Shown one piece after another: positions 8,085 to 17,695 of a DNA stretch of 53,258 bases. Source of the DNA: an uncultured Bacteroidaceae bacterium (GTDB taxonomy: Bacteria; Bacteroidota; Bacteroidia; Bacteroidales; Bacteroidaceae); assembly GCA_905234555.1 (NCBI GenBank), contig CAJOHO010000007.1, positions 1 to 53,258 of the forward strand. Reading direction: 5' to 3'. Made by a program: the position numbers and the translations under genes. Every line of letters begins with the position of its first letter. The first letter of the stretch is position 1. The notes under the pieces are model-generated. The model did not search any database and was not told the origin of the DNA. It saw only the letters and a list, made by a program, of their open reading frames with translations.

Positions 8085-11000
8085 TTACTTGACAGGGGCA
8101 GGAATCGTGAAGGAGATACATACGCCTGAGCCGTCTTCGTGGAGCGGTTCGGCATTGATGCGGCACCCTCGCCGCACGTGTTCATCGTGCTCACGGATGA
8201 CCTGCTTGGCAATGAGGTACTGGGCACCCAGAAGGGTGTCGGTGTCGGCGTCGTAGCTGAGGTTGTCGGGATAGAACAGACCGTGAAGCTGCTCTGCCGA
8301 GAGCCGTACGTTGTCGAATGAGAATGCAAACTTAACAAATTCTTCTGACTTGGCAAAATTTATCTGGACGGTTCCTGCATTTTTGTACTCAAAAAAGGCT
8401 GAAACCATGTTCTCGACGAGATATTGGAGCATTGTGGGGTCGGCAATGAGCTGAAGTTCCCCTGCCCCATCCTGGCAGACCAGACGCAGTTCGTCGGTCT
8501 TTCCGGCTTTCTTCGCCTGCCGCTTGAAGGCTTTCTCTGCCCATCGCATCACGTCGGTGGTGGTGAGGGTGTGGCGACGGAACAGGACGGTGTCGAACTG
8601 ACGAGCCGCACAAGCACTGAGCAGGGTATATACGTCCTTATAATAAATAAGGAGTTCGCGAATGGTAGCGATTTGCTCTTCTTTCTCATCCTTGCTTTCG
8701 GTAGGCAGAGAATCGATGGCCTGCAGGATCTGCTTGATGCGACTGGGATAGTACATGGTTTCGTGCTTGATGGTGGAGAGACAGTTGTCGAGCACCATAT
8801 TCTGCACATGCACGTGGTTGGCTTCCATCTCCGCACGGTGTTTCTCGTCTTCGAGCAGTTCGATGGCGGTATGGAGATGCTCCATGCGGACGGTGGAATA
8901 ATAGATGTTGGTGGCAGCATGCTGGGCGATGAGCTGGAAAAGTTCGTCGTCGCCCCGCTGCAGGTGTGAGCTGTGAAGCACGATGGCGAGGGCACCAATC
9001 ACTTCCTGTAATTTCAGCGGATAGATGCGCACGGCTCCTTCTTCGCGCACAAGCGGTTCACCCTGTTCGATGCAGTGGTGGAGGAGTTCGTGGAGATAAT
9101 CCTGACGCGGACACTGGTCGGAGAACTGGGTGCTGCCATTCAGGAACATGAGACAGACACCATCGGTACGCTTCACATCGTTCACGCCTTCCTGAATGAT
9201 ATTGGCAAGCTGTGCTTCGTCCTCGTTGTTGAAGATGCGCCGGTTCAGTTCCAGAATCTGCCGCATGTTGAAGGTGGTGAGGATGTGGTTGCGGTAATAG
9301 ACCATGAAGTAGATGATCAGTCCCAGCACGAACAGGGTGATGACCAGCAGGAGGATGGTCTGTTTGTTGGAGTTGGCTTCCTTGATGTCGTTGCAATACT
9401 GCTCGAGCGTGGTGTCCTGCGCCATCAGTTTGTAGAGACGCGTGTAAATCTCGTTGTTGTAGTAATAGACATCGAACTTCTTCAGCGCCAAAGCCGCAAT
9501 GGCAGCCTCGTTGCGGATATCGAGCACGATGTGATAGTCGGTCACGAATCCTTGCTTGCGGAGGTCGATCTCAGGCATTTCCACGGAGTCGATGAGATGG
9601 AGCAAATGCCGTCCTTGTGGACGCTGCTGGAGGTAGTATTCGTTGAGTTTGCCACAGGCAGAATCGATAAACTCCAACGCCTCGGCATAGTAGCCATCGA
9701 CATTGGCGAAGTAGGCGCTGTCGGCAAAGCTGGAAGCTTGTTCGAGCAGAGGATCGCTGGGCAGCGGCATCGACTGGTTGGGCTGTCGGTCGGCAGAGAG
9801 TTTCGATCCGCAGGATGCGGCAGACAGGACCGTCATCACACCCAGCACCCACAGGCTGATTTGGCGCACCACTCCCTTGGGCAGACGGAAGAAGAAACGG
9901 CTGCCCTTGCCCAGCTCACTCTCGATGCCGAACTGGCAGACGGAGAAGAGGCTGTTGGTCTTACGGTATTTCTCGATGATTCCCTTGCAGTTCATCAGTC
10001 CGAAGCCGAAACCTTTGTTGCGCTTCAGGTCGGCATCACTGTCTTTCTCGCCAATCTTGCTGGAATCATAGACTTTCTCACCCAGAATCGTGCTGACATC
10101 CTCAGCCGAGAGACCCCGACCGGAGTCGCTGACGGAGACCTCCACATAGTCGTCGGCAGCGGTAGCCTTCAGTTCCACCTGTCCGCCTTCGGGCGTGTAT
10201 TTGCGTGCGTTCTCGAGGAGGGTGTTCATCATGAACAGCGTCAACGCCTTGTCTGCCTTCACCACGCCGTCGGTTTCGCCTATCGTGAAGTCTATCTGCT
10301 TGTTGCGGAACACGTTTTGGCTTTTCTTCATGATATCGAAAAGGGGCTGGAGTTCGAAGTTCTCGATATTGAGCGAGACGCTTCCCTGCCGCACTTTCAC
10401 CCAATGAGTGAGGATATCGTTGTACTCGTTGATTTTGTCAATCAGTTCGGAGAGATAGGTCAGGTTGATCGGAGTCTTATCGGCAGCGTGGACGGCACGA
10501 TCCAAGAACGGAGTGACGGCATAGACCAAAGACAGGCACGTCATCTTGTCGATGTACTGACGCTTCTGGTCTTCCAGTCGCCGCTCGTTCATGTAGCGTT
10601 CTGCCTCCACTCCTTCCTGACGTTCTTCCAACGACGAGAAATCCTGATCGGAACGGGCACGCCAGCGTTCCATTTCCTGCTCAACGGCTTTCTGCTCCTT
10701 CTCGTAGTTGTCACGATAGTTGGCACGGATGCGACGGCTCAGATACAGCACCAGCAGCACCAGCAGCACCACACCCGCCATTGCCATCAGCATGGCTCGG
10801 TTCACACCCTGTTCTTCTTCCTGCAAGGTGGCGAGACGCTGCTCCATACGCTGATCCTGACGGGTGGAATTGAGGATATCGAGATAGGTGTTGCGGTTTT
10901 CGTCTGCCTCCTGCTTCATGCCCATCGCACTATAGACGAGGCAGTAGTGTTCCATGACGTCGGCCCGCCACTCAGGCACTTTCTGGGTTTCAGGCATGAG

Positions 11001-11981
11001 GGCTTTGTCAAGCAGTTCGAGAGCTGCCTGATAGTTTCCCCGCAACATCTGGAAATCGGATAAGGCGATGTAGGTCTGCGAGACATCGAACAGGGAACCG
11101 TAGGCCTGGAACACATCGAGTGCCTGTTCGCTCAGTTCGACACAAAGCATGGAATCGGGCACTTCAGAACCTATGTCGTAAAGTTCGCGCAGATAGGCTA
11201 ATCGGCTGGGTCGCCACTGTTTTCCTCGCGTCATATCCTCTGCCAGCGAGGTGAGCGCCTTCGACTCCACATAGCCGTAACCGCCCTGATGACCCACAGA
11301 GACGGCTCGCATCAGGTGGTTCACGTCGTCGTTTCCCAACTGGTTGTCCACATTGCGGCTGTTGCCGACGAGGAAGTAATAAAGGGTGAGCTGAGCGGAG
11401 TCGTTTTCCAACCACTCCATGTGTCGGGCCACTTCGTCGAAGGCTTCGCGTCCCTGCTCTTCCTGACGCAGGTAATAATAATAGGTACTGAGGGTGAGAT
11501 AGAAGTCGCTGCGTGCATAGTTCCACAACACGAGTTGGTGGGGCGTCATGTTCTCCACGTTCTCCTCCATGCGTTCCACCCGCTTGACAGCGCTGTTGCG
11601 GAAATCATAAAAATCTTTGTTGGCAGACTGACGCTGACACAGACGCATCATTCCCACGTCTGCCACCAGCTTCAGGAGTTCGTTGCGAGAGTCGGTCAGT
11701 ACTTCCTTGTAAAGGTTCTCGCTCTTGGCATAGTCCATCCGCATGAAGGCAGCGAAGGCCAGATGGAGTTTGGCTTCGTCGCTTCCGTCCACGTAGTTTC
11801 CTTCTGTTTCGGAAAGTGTTAAGGCTTTTTGTGCCTGCCGCTCCGTCTCGTCGAGGGAACGGTAACGCTCCGCGTATGCCAAAGCGTTGAGCGAATCCAC
11901 CTGCTCACGCCTCTGCTTCGTGGTGCTGCTTGTGCATGAGCAGACCACAGCTATCAGAACTATGTAGAGCCACCCTTTCAC
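8085..11981 (-). CDS. giant membrane sensor with two kinase-like modules (DUF5112/DUF5113-type)
   Basis: This 1298-residue protein begins with a lipoprotein signal (Cys16 in VVCSCTSS). Residues 30-390 look like TPR-type helices, then a membrane span at 395-415, a coiled coil to about 480, and a histidine-kinase ATPase domain with N box NTLLENARKYTPEGG (586-600), G1 DSGRGLS (619-625) and G2 KGFGFGLMN (656-664). Residues 705-724 resemble a second lipoprotein signal (LSAASC), followed by a second helical region, a span at 874-895, a GAF-like region (905-1035), an H-box-like TIKHETMYYP with His1073, and a degenerate ATPase (VENMVSAFF, LLGAQYLIAKQV). It looks like two sensors fused in one frame. 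I recall DUF5112/DUF5113 for such Bacteroidota proteins but cannot verify it. Its start overlaps the AraC stop by 4 bases. Confidence 0.8.
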   Translation of the reverse strand: MKGWLYIVLIAVVCSCTSSTTKQRREQVDSLNALAYAERYRSLDETERQAQKALTLSETEGNYVDGSDEAKLHLAFAAFMRMDYAKSENLYKEVLTDSRNELLKLVADVGMMRLCQRQSANKDFYDFRNSAVKRVERMEENVENMTPHQLVLWNYARSDFYLTLSTYYYYLRQEEQGREAFDEVARHMEWLENDSAQLTLYYFLVGNSRNVDNQLGNDDVNHLMRAVSVGHQGGYGYVESKALTSLAEDMTRGKQWRPSRLAYLRELYDIGSEVPDSMLCVELSEQALDVFQAYGSLFDVSQTYIALSDFQMLRGNYQAALELLDKALMPETQKVPEWRADVMEHYCLVYSAMGMKQEADENRNTYLDILNSTRQDQRMEQRLATLQEEEQGVNRAMLMAMAGVVLLVLLVLYLSRRIRANYRDNYEKEQKAVEQEMERWRARSDQDFSSLEERQEGVEAERYMNERRLEDQKRQYIDKMTCLSLVYAVTPFLDRAVHAADKTPINLTYLSELIDKINEYNDILTHWVKVRQGSVSLNIENFELQPLFDIMKKSQNVFRNKQIDFTIGETDGVVKADKALTLFMMNTLLENARKYTPEGGQVELKATAADDYVEVSVSDSGRGLSAEDVSTILGEKVYDSSKIGEKDSDADLKRNKGFGFGLMNCKGIIEKYRKTNSLFSVCQFGIESELGKGSRFFFRLPKGVVRQISLWVLGVMTVLSAASCGSKLSADRQPNQSMPLPSDPLLEQASSFADSAYFANVDGYYAEALEFIDSACGKLNEYYLQQRPQGRHLLHLIDSVEMPEIDLRKQGFVTDYHIVLDIRNEAAIAALALKKFDVYYYNNEIYTRLYKLMAQDTTLEQYCNDIKEANSNKQTILLLVITLFVLGLIIYFMVYYRNHILTTFNMRQILELNRRIFNNEDEAQLANIIQEGVNDVKRTDGVCLMFLNGSTQFSDQCPRQDYLHELLHHCIEQGEPLVREEGAVRIYPLKLQEVIGALAIVLHSSHLQRGDDELFQLIAQHAATNIYYSTVRMEHLHTAIELLEDEKHRAEMEANHVHVQNMVLDNCLSTIKHETMYYPSRIKQILQAIDSLPTESKDEKEEQIATIRELLIYYKDVYTLLSACAARQFDTVLFRRHTLTTTDVMRWAEKAFKRQAKKAGKTDELRLVCQDGAGELQLIADPTMLQYLVENMVSAFFEYKNAGTVQINFAKSEEFVKFAFSFDNVRLSAEQLHGLFYPDNLSYDADTDTLLGAQYLIAKQVIREHDEHVRRGCRINAEPLHEDGSGVCISFTIPAPVK

Positions 11982-12850
11982 GATTCTGTCATCTTCACCG
12001 TTTTCTTAAACTCCAAAGGCCCCACACCTGTGCGTTCCTTCAGCCATTTGCCGAAATAAGACTGGTTGGGGAAATGGAGGATTTCCGACACTTCCTTCAC
12101 CGTCTTCTCTGTCTCTGTAAGTAAGCGTTTGGCATCAGCCAAGAGGGCGTTGGCAATCCACTGGCTGGGCGTACGTCCCGTCCTGCCACGAACCACGTAG
12201 GAGAAATAGCGCATGGTCAGGCATTGACGTTCGGAGTAGAAACTTACCTCATGCTCTGTGCGATAGTACTTCTGGAGGTCGGTAAGGAAACGTCCCACCA
12301 GTTCGTCCTTGCGGTTCACGGCGTTCTTCGGACCCGAAAGTCCATGACTGAACACCACAATAATCTGGAGCAGCAGACACTCGCGGATGTGCTCAGCCTG
12401 CATGTTGGTGAGCTGCCACAGACGTTCGTGACCTGCGTCGGCATAGAGGCGTTCCATTTCTGTCAGTTCTATGTACAAGTCGATGAATTGACGGAGATGC
12501 TGCACCTGCTGGTCTGTCAGCTGGGCAACAGGATGTTGGCGCACTTCCATCAGGCTGTCGATGTGCATCACACGACTCACCAGAGGCTGCACGGAATCCA
12601 TGTCGGTCGTCATCACGATTCCGTCGAGGTCGTCGGAACGGTACAGCACGTCGAGATGCGACATGGGGAAATACACACAGAGATTATTGGCGGAGAGGTC
12701 AAGCTCCACACCATCAATGCGGATTTTCGCATTTCCTGCAAAACAGAGGAACAGTCCTCCCCTGTCTTTCAGCACCATCTTGGCACCTGCCGACAAAGGG
12801 TCGTTCAGGTTGCCTACGATACGTTCATGTGTTGTTGTAGAGGTAATCAT
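11978..12850 (-). CDS. AraC family transcriptional regulator
   Basis: This 290-residue protein has a cupin-like N-terminal region (about 1-170; LKDRGGLFLCFAGNAKIRID) and a C-terminal AraC/XylS DNA-binding domain. The latter shows the two-helix pattern GRTPSQWIANALLADAKRLL, TVKEVSEILHFPNQSYFGKW and the end LKERTGVGPLEFKK. It is the first gene of the leftward operon; its TGA shares ATGA with the kinase start, so the two are translationally coupled. The promoter at 12856-12888 places the transcript start almost at its ATG. It probably controls this operon or a nearby uptake function; the inducer is unknown. Confidence 0.88.
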   Translation of the reverse strand: MITSTTTHERIVGNLNDPLSAGAKMVLKDRGGLFLCFAGNAKIRIDGVELDLSANNLCVYFPMSHLDVLYRSDDLDGIVMTTDMDSVQPLVSRVMHIDSLMEVRQHPVAQLTDQQVQHLRQFIDLYIELTEMERLYADAGHERLWQLTNMQAEHIRECLLLQIIVVFSHGLSGPKNAVNRKDELVGRFLTDLQKYYRTEHEVSFYSERQCLTMRYFSYVVRGRTGRTPSQWIANALLADAKRLLTETEKTVKEVSEILHFPNQSYFGKWLKERTGVGPLEFKKTVKMTES

Positions 12851-12855
12851 ACCTG

Positions 12856-12888
12856 CAAATTAACACACAAAAAACGAAATAACCAAAC
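12856..12888 (-). promoter_or_regulatory. promoter of the AraC-sensor-regulator operon
   Basis: On the minus strand GTTTGG (12883-12888), then a 19-bp spacer and TTAATTTG (12856-12863), close to the TTTG/TAnnTTTG consensus. The predicted start is near 12850, that is at the ATG itself, so the araC-like mRNA would be leaderless. Confidence 0.6.
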
Positions 12889-12948
12889 TTTTTGACCAAT
12901 AAATGACCAAAATCATACAAAAACACGCAACAACCGACTCAGAACCAC

Positions 12949-12988
12949 AAAAAAAACGTTGCAACCTTTACAGGCTACAACGTTTTTA
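12949..12988 (-). terminator. terminator after the winged-helix gene
   Basis: Arms AACGTTG (12955-12961) and CAACGTT (12978-12984), with an inner CCT/AGG pairing. On the minus strand it is followed by a run of T, and it also has T's on the plus side. It lies just downstream of the gene at 13030-13242. Confidence 0.8.
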
Positions 12989-13029
12989 TAGTGTATAGTA
13001 ATTGTTATCTATGCGAGATGCACTGATAA

Positions 13030-13242
13030 TTACTTGAGAGCGTAAGCAAATGGATCCTTCTCGTCGTTGGTCTCAGTTACTGTCAGCTTGTCCTCACGGA
13101 GCAACCAACCAATACCAAGGTTGAAATCCTTCTCAGCCAACTTAGTTGTTTTCTTAATCTGCTTGAAAGTCAAGCTTGCATTTGCCTCTGCCAATGCATT
13201 CCAAATGAGACCGGCGATGTTACCAGCTTTTTCCTGCAACAT
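13030..13242 (-). CDS. small winged helix-turn-helix protein
   Basis: This 70-residue protein starts MLQEKAGNIAGLIWNALAEA and continues with LTFKQIKKTTKLAEKDFNLG and a wing-like LLREDKLTVTE. The size and pattern fit the small winged-helix family formerly DUF2582, common and highly expressed in Bacteroidales. It is a single-gene unit with a promoter box at 13309-13316 and a strong terminator at 12949-12988. DNA binding is inferred from the fold; targets are unknown. Confidence 0.85.
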   Translation of the reverse strand: MLQEKAGNIAGLIWNALAEANASLTFKQIKKTTKLAEKDFNLGIGWLLREDKLTVTETNDEKDPFAYALK

Positions 13243-13308
13243 AATCTTTTTGAGTTTTTTTGTTAAACAATTGTTCCCTTTTTTAAAGGGCTTACCTTAA
13301 AACTGCTG

Positions 13309-13316
13309 CAAATTTA
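13309..13316 (-). promoter_or_regulatory. -7 promoter box of the winged-helix gene
   Basis: TAAATTTG on the minus strand, about 65 bases before the ATG. A second TAAATTTG lies farther upstream at 13424-13431, close to the end of the barrel gene, and could be an alternative. Confidence 0.6.
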
Positions 13317-13486
13317 CGGCTTTTTATGGAATAAACATTCACTTCGAGCGAATAATTTACAAATTCCGCCAAAAAAGTAAAGTTATTTAACATTCTGTAC
13401 GCTTTGACATGCAGAATTTAACACAAATTTACATTGTGTACGAACACAACGAGGGATAACATGTAAATAATTATGCACTCAGGGTG

Positions 13487-16345
13487 TTAAAAATTCATGC
13501 GTTCGCGTTCCTGCCGTTCGCGTCGAAGCTGCTGGCGTCCCTCTCGGGTTCCCCACAGGTTGAAGCGATAGATGAAGTGCACCATGAAGTAGGAATAGAC
13601 AGCGTTGCTTTCAGAGTCGGTACGGCTCATGGCGCTGATGGAGCGGCTGATGTTGCTTCGCTTGTTCAGGATGTCGTATGCCTGGAGCGAGATGGTGGCC
13701 TGGCGCCGTTTGAGGAAGCGGTAGCTGGCCTGCGCATTCCAGATGAGTTCGTTGGTGTTCATCGCAGCAGAGCTGTAGCCTCGGCGACTGCTCATCGAGA
13801 TGTTGGTGGAGAAAGCGAGTCCGTTTTCGAAGGTGTAGTTACCCTGGAAGCCATAGGAGAAATCGTAGGTGTCGCGATTGTTTGTCGGCACCAGCACAGA
13901 ACGAGTGTGGTTGTAGGAGAGGCGGCCTGTGAGGCTGACATCCCACAGATCCTCGCGATAGTTCACACGGAGGTTCTCACCCAGGGTGGTGCTGCGTACC
14001 TTGTTCTTCAGCGTCTGCTGGTTCTGATAGATGTAGCTCACGTTGTTCTGATAGCGTCCACTGGTGGTGGTGCTCAGCGTGAGGTTATCCCAGTAGATCG
14101 GTGTGGTGAAACCGAAGTTACCGTTCATGTTCCAGTCGCCGTTGATGTTCTCAGGACGGGTGATGCGTCCACCGGTTTCCTCGTTATATGCCGTACGGTT
14201 CTCTATGTTGTTCAGTGTGTTCTGGAACTGCAGACGTGCATTGAAGTTCTGGAGCGTTGTCGTCAGGTAGTTGTTCCAATCGATGTTTAAGGAGTTGGTG
14301 AACGAGGGCTTCAGGTTGGGGTTACCCTCTCGGATGTTGAGCGGGTTGGAGTTATCCGTCATGGAGAACATATCGGTGATGTTGGGTTGCTGAGTATTGC
14401 CTCGATAGGTCACACGGAGGGTGTGCTGACGCGAGAAGCGCAGACGCAGGTTGAGGGTTGGCGACACACGCATGAAGCTACGTGAGGCAATCGTGTCCAG
14501 ACCTTGATACTGATAATCCACACGTTGGTGCTGGTGTTCAGTCCGCACACCTACATTCAAGTTCACCAGTGAGTTCACCCATCGCAACTGAACGTCCAGC
14601 GTGTTGATTTTGTTTTCGTTGTCGGTATAGCGACTCAGATCCTCATCGAGGAAGCGGTTGTAGTCGTAGGGCAGGAAACCTGCTCCGACAGCACGAATGG
14701 AATCGACGAGATACTCTATGTCACCCATATCGTAGGTTTTGCCGTCGCTATGGCGCTTCTGGTAGTTGAAGCTGTAGTTGGTCTGGAGGAAGAGGGTCTT
14801 GGCAATGAGCGGCTCCGAATAGTTGAAACCTGCCGTGATATTGCGCGAGGAGTTGGGTGTCGTGCGATAGCGGTAAGTGAGGTCGATGGAGTCGTTGCGC
14901 TGGAAGTAGGTGACATCGCTCAGCGAGTAGTTCTTGCTTTCGTTGTCAGAATAGTTGCCGTTGAGTCGGATGGAGAAGTTACGTCCCACGTTGTTCAGAC
15001 GTCGGTTCAGGATGAGGTTTCCGCCGAAATTCACGTTGTTGCCTTTCGAACGGCTGGAATTCTCGTTCTGGTTCACCTTGATGTCGTGACTGATGAGTTC
15101 CATCTGTTCCAACGGATTGGTAATCTCTACGTCGGTCAACCCTTCAGCCAGATTCTCGGTGTCGTAGGGGTCGGCATTGAACGTGGCGCTCAAACCTTGG
15201 CTCTTCGAGTTGCTGTTGCCGAACGAGAAGTTGGGGCTGAAGTTGAGCGTTGTCATCGAGTCGGTCTTCCACTCTATGCGGAAGTCACCGTTCACGTTGC
15301 GGTTCTTGTTGAGATTGTCGTTGAAGTTGTTGGAGAACGACGAGTTGGTGGTGACGAAGTTCTGGCTGGACGACTTGCTCCACGAGTCACGCTTCGATCC
15401 GTTATAGCGCACGTTGCCGCCGATTTCCCATTTGCCGCGCTCCAGCGCCATATTGAAACCGCCCATGTGAGTGGTCGTCGTTCCGTTGCCGCCTGTATTG
15501 TTGTTCTGACCCACAAGCGAATATTGGGTGCGGTCCTGAAAACGGTTCAGCATCACACGCTCGGCATAGAGTTCCTCCGTTCCTACCGCCAGGTCGGCAT
15601 TGCCGAACCATCCCTGCTGCATTCCCTTCTTGATGGTAAGGTCGAGCACCGTTTCCTCCTCACCGTCGTCAATGCCCGTCATACGCGCCATATCGCTCTG
15701 CTTGTCGTAGGCCTTCACCTTGTCCACAATCTCCGTAGGCAGGTTCTTCAGCGCCATATTGCGGTCGTTGCCGAAGAACTCCTTGCCACCCACCAGAATC
15801 TTGCTGACGGTCTTTCCGTTGAACTTCACCGTTCCGTTGTCCTCGACCTCAATGCCAGGCATCTTCTTCAGCAACTCTTCCAGCACGCTTCCCTCCGGAG
15901 TCTTGAAGGCATCGGCATTGAAGATCAGCGTGTCCTCCTTCACTTCCATCTGACGCATCGTAGCCGTCACAGTCGCTGTCTGCAGCATCGCCGACGAAGG
16001 TGTCATCATGACCGTACCGCCCTGCACCTCCTTCTTCGTGCCGTCGATGGTCAGCGCACGCGTGAAGTTGTGATAGCCAATGTAGGAAATACGCATCACC
16101 CACTGCCCCTTCGGCACCTGAATGGAATAAGCGCCTGTGGTCGAGGTAACACCTCCAGCCACCAGTCCCGTCGTGTCGCTGCGCATAATCTGAACGGTAG
16201 CATGCACCAGGGCTTCACCCGTATCAACGTCGAGCACACGGCCAGACACCTTCACTTTGGTTTCCTTCTGTTGTTTTTTGTCCTGCGCATAACCAGCCGT
16301 TGCCACCAAGGCCAGCATCAGGAAGAGTAAAAATCGTTTTGCCAT
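13487..16345 (-). CDS. TonB-receptor-like outer membrane beta-barrel protein
   Basis: This 952-residue protein starts MAKRFLLFLMLALVATAGYA, a signal peptide. A carboxypeptidase-regulatory-like domain follows (VSGRVLDVDTGEALVHATVQ to about residue 110). A plug-like part contains LEELLKKMPGIEVEDNG and KILVGGKEFFGNDRNMALKN. The rest is a long barrel rich in aromatic and Asn/Arg strands, ending MNF with a terminal Phe typical of barrel proteins. This is the OMP_b-brl_3 type related to TonB-dependent receptors; there is no SusD partner, so it is not a standard glycan-uptake pair. The ATG at 16345 is preferred over one at 16438 because the signal peptide begins there. The ligand is unknown. Confidence 0.85.
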   Translation of the reverse strand: MAKRFLLFLMLALVATAGYAQDKKQQKETKVKVSGRVLDVDTGEALVHATVQIMRSDTTGLVAGGVTSTTGAYSIQVPKGQWVMRISYIGYHNFTRALTIDGTKKEVQGGTVMMTPSSAMLQTATVTATMRQMEVKEDTLIFNADAFKTPEGSVLEELLKKMPGIEVEDNGTVKFNGKTVSKILVGGKEFFGNDRNMALKNLPTEIVDKVKAYDKQSDMARMTGIDDGEEETVLDLTIKKGMQQGWFGNADLAVGTEELYAERVMLNRFQDRTQYSLVGQNNNTGGNGTTTTHMGGFNMALERGKWEIGGNVRYNGSKRDSWSKSSSQNFVTTNSSFSNNFNDNLNKNRNVNGDFRIEWKTDSMTTLNFSPNFSFGNSNSKSQGLSATFNADPYDTENLAEGLTDVEITNPLEQMELISHDIKVNQNENSSRSKGNNVNFGGNLILNRRLNNVGRNFSIRLNGNYSDNESKNYSLSDVTYFQRNDSIDLTYRYRTTPNSSRNITAGFNYSEPLIAKTLFLQTNYSFNYQKRHSDGKTYDMGDIEYLVDSIRAVGAGFLPYDYNRFLDEDLSRYTDNENKINTLDVQLRWVNSLVNLNVGVRTEHQHQRVDYQYQGLDTIASRSFMRVSPTLNLRLRFSRQHTLRVTYRGNTQQPNITDMFSMTDNSNPLNIREGNPNLKPSFTNSLNIDWNNYLTTTLQNFNARLQFQNTLNNIENRTAYNEETGGRITRPENINGDWNMNGNFGFTTPIYWDNLTLSTTTSGRYQNNVSYIYQNQQTLKNKVRSTTLGENLRVNYREDLWDVSLTGRLSYNHTRSVLVPTNNRDTYDFSYGFQGNYTFENGLAFSTNISMSSRRGYSSAAMNTNELIWNAQASYRFLKRRQATISLQAYDILNKRSNISRSISAMSRTDSESNAVYSYFMVHFIYRFNLWGTREGRQQLRRERQERERMNF

Positions 16346-16537
16346 AAGGGTTGGATTGGGGTTCTTGCGATGTCGTCGCAGAAAAGTTCTATACATTATA
16401 ATATATAAGGACACTTGTGTTTGTGGTACACAATACATGCATGCTGCATTACACCTTCAGACACAAAAAAAACTCAAAGGTTTAATTGTGCATCCCAATC
16501 TTTCTCCTCATGATTCTCTCATCACGTAAAAAAGATA

Positions 16538-16571
16538 CAAAAAAACGCTAAGCTTCTTTCGAAACTTAGCG
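16538..16571 (-). terminator. terminator of tRNA-Gln
   Basis: Arms CGCTAAG (16546-16552) and CTTAGCG (16565-16571) with TTTCGAAA in the loop; on the minus strand seven T follow. It lies directly after the tRNA. Confidence 0.85.
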
Positions 16572-16580
16572 GATGGATGG

Positions 16581-16652
16581 TTGGGATACTCGGGCTCGAA
16601 CCAAGAATAACAGGACCAGAATCTGTTGTGTTGCCAATTACACCATATCCCA
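16581..16652 (-). tRNA. tRNA-Gln (anticodon CTG)
   Basis: The minus strand folds as a 72-nt cloverleaf: acceptor TGGGATA/TATCCCA, D arm GTGT...ACAC, anticodon loop TTCTGGT with CTG, a 4-nt variable loop, and T arm CTTGG-TTCGAGC-CCGAG. The anticodon stem has one A-C mismatch at its base next to the loop. The bases CCA follow the discriminator (16578-16580), so CCA may be encoded. Its promoter is at 16705-16736 and its terminator at 16538-16571. Confidence 0.92.
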
Positions 16653-16704
16653 ATCGGAGGCGTCTCAAACCCTGAAACGCTGCATCCCTTTCAGAAATGC
16701 GGTG

Positions 16705-16736
16705 CAAAGGTAGATGTTTTTTGTGGAATGACCAAA
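16705..16736 (-). promoter_or_regulatory. promoter of tRNA-Gln
   Basis: TTTGG (16732-16736), a 19-bp spacer and TACCTTTG (16705-16712) on the minus strand: a near-ideal Bacteroidota promoter about 50 bases before the tRNA 5' end. Confidence 0.8.
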
Positions 16737-16828
16737 CATTTACGCATTTTTTTCTCAAAAAATTGCATTTTGAGATGCAAAAACACAGATTTACGGGTTT
16801 CCTTACCTCATAATCGGACAAAAATCAC

Positions 16829-16836
16829 TAATTTTG
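16829..16836 (+). promoter_or_regulatory. -7 promoter box of surE-lpxB
   Basis: TAATTTTG fits TAnnTTTG and lies about 77 bases before the surE ATG. No clear -33 box is seen. Confidence 0.5.
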
Positions 16837-16912
16837 TAACTCCAAAGCGAGAAGCCCCTTTCTTATCACCCATGAAGGGATTTTTGCATTATAAGAAATC
16901 TATGATTTAACA

Positions 16913-17677
16913 ATGAATAGACCGCTGATTTTAATTTCGAATGATGACGGATACGACGCAAAAGGGATCAATGACCTTGCTGAGATGGTGCGTCCGTATG
17001 GTGATGTGGTCATCGTCGCACCAGAAGGTGGACGTTCAGGCTCAGCGATGGCAATGACGAGTGCCGAACCTGTCAGATTACGTAAGATTAAGGAAGAGCC
17101 AGGACTGCAAGTCTATGCCTGCACAGGTACGCCCTGCGACTGCGTGAAGATTGCCTTCCACTCCGTACTCACTTCCCCACCCGACCTGGTGCTGGGTGGC
17201 ATCAACCACGGAGACAATGCTGCCATCAATGTTCACTACTCAGGAACGATGGGGGTGGTGCTGGAAGGATGCCTGAAGCACATCCCCTCCATCGGCTTCT
17301 CCAGCTGCAAGCGCGACCCTAACGCTGACTTCTCGGCGCTGCGTCCATATATCCAGAAAATCGTGCAGCGAGTGCTGGCTGACGGCTTGCCTCCACAGGT
17401 CTGCCTGAACGTGAATTTCCCTGTACGCGAAGAATTTAACGGTATGCGTATGTGCCGCATGGATGTGGGCAACTGGCTGAAGGAATGGGAGGAACGTACG
17501 GATCCACGTGGACGTCAGTACTTCTGGCTGACGGGCTATTATGAGGCAGGACAACCTGACGACGATTCCACGGACCGCTGGGCTTTGGATCATGGTTATG
17601 TGGCGATTACACCCGTTCAACTCGACATGACTGCCTACTCGGCAATGGAAGGGCTGAAAACAAGCCTGATGGGGTAA
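16913..17677 (+). CDS. surE: 5'/3'-nucleotidase SurE
   Basis: This 254-residue protein starts MNRPLILISNDDGYDAKGIN; the NDDG motif binds the metal. Other SurE marks are VIVAPEGGRSGSAMAMT, CTGTPCDCVKI, LVLGGINHGDNAA and YSGTMGVVLEG. It removes phosphate from nucleoside monophosphates and is linked to stationary-phase survival. It is followed 18 bases later by lpxB on the same strand, probably one transcript. Length is normal. Confidence 0.95.
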   Translation: MNRPLILISNDDGYDAKGINDLAEMVRPYGDVVIVAPEGGRSGSAMAMTSAEPVRLRKIKEEPGLQVYACTGTPCDCVKIAFHSVLTSPPDLVLGGINHGDNAAINVHYSGTMGVVLEGCLKHIPSIGFSSCKRDPNADFSALRPYIQKIVQRVLADGLPPQVCLNVNFPVREEFNGMRMCRMDVGNWLKEWEERTDPRGRQYFWLTGYYEAGQPDDDSTDRWALDHGYVAITPVQLDMTAYSAMEGLKTSLMG

Positions 17678-17695
17678 CCTTAAGAATAAGAGAAG

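Noticed and set aside
9075-11063. 662-codon open frame antisense to the giant sensor gene
   Set aside because: The minus frame carries signal, kinase and membrane motifs; the plus frame has none and is a by-product of codon bias.
14750-16330. 526-codon open frame antisense to the outer-membrane barrel gene
   Set aside because: No recognisable domain or signal; the barrel frame on the minus strand has a signal peptide and family motifs.
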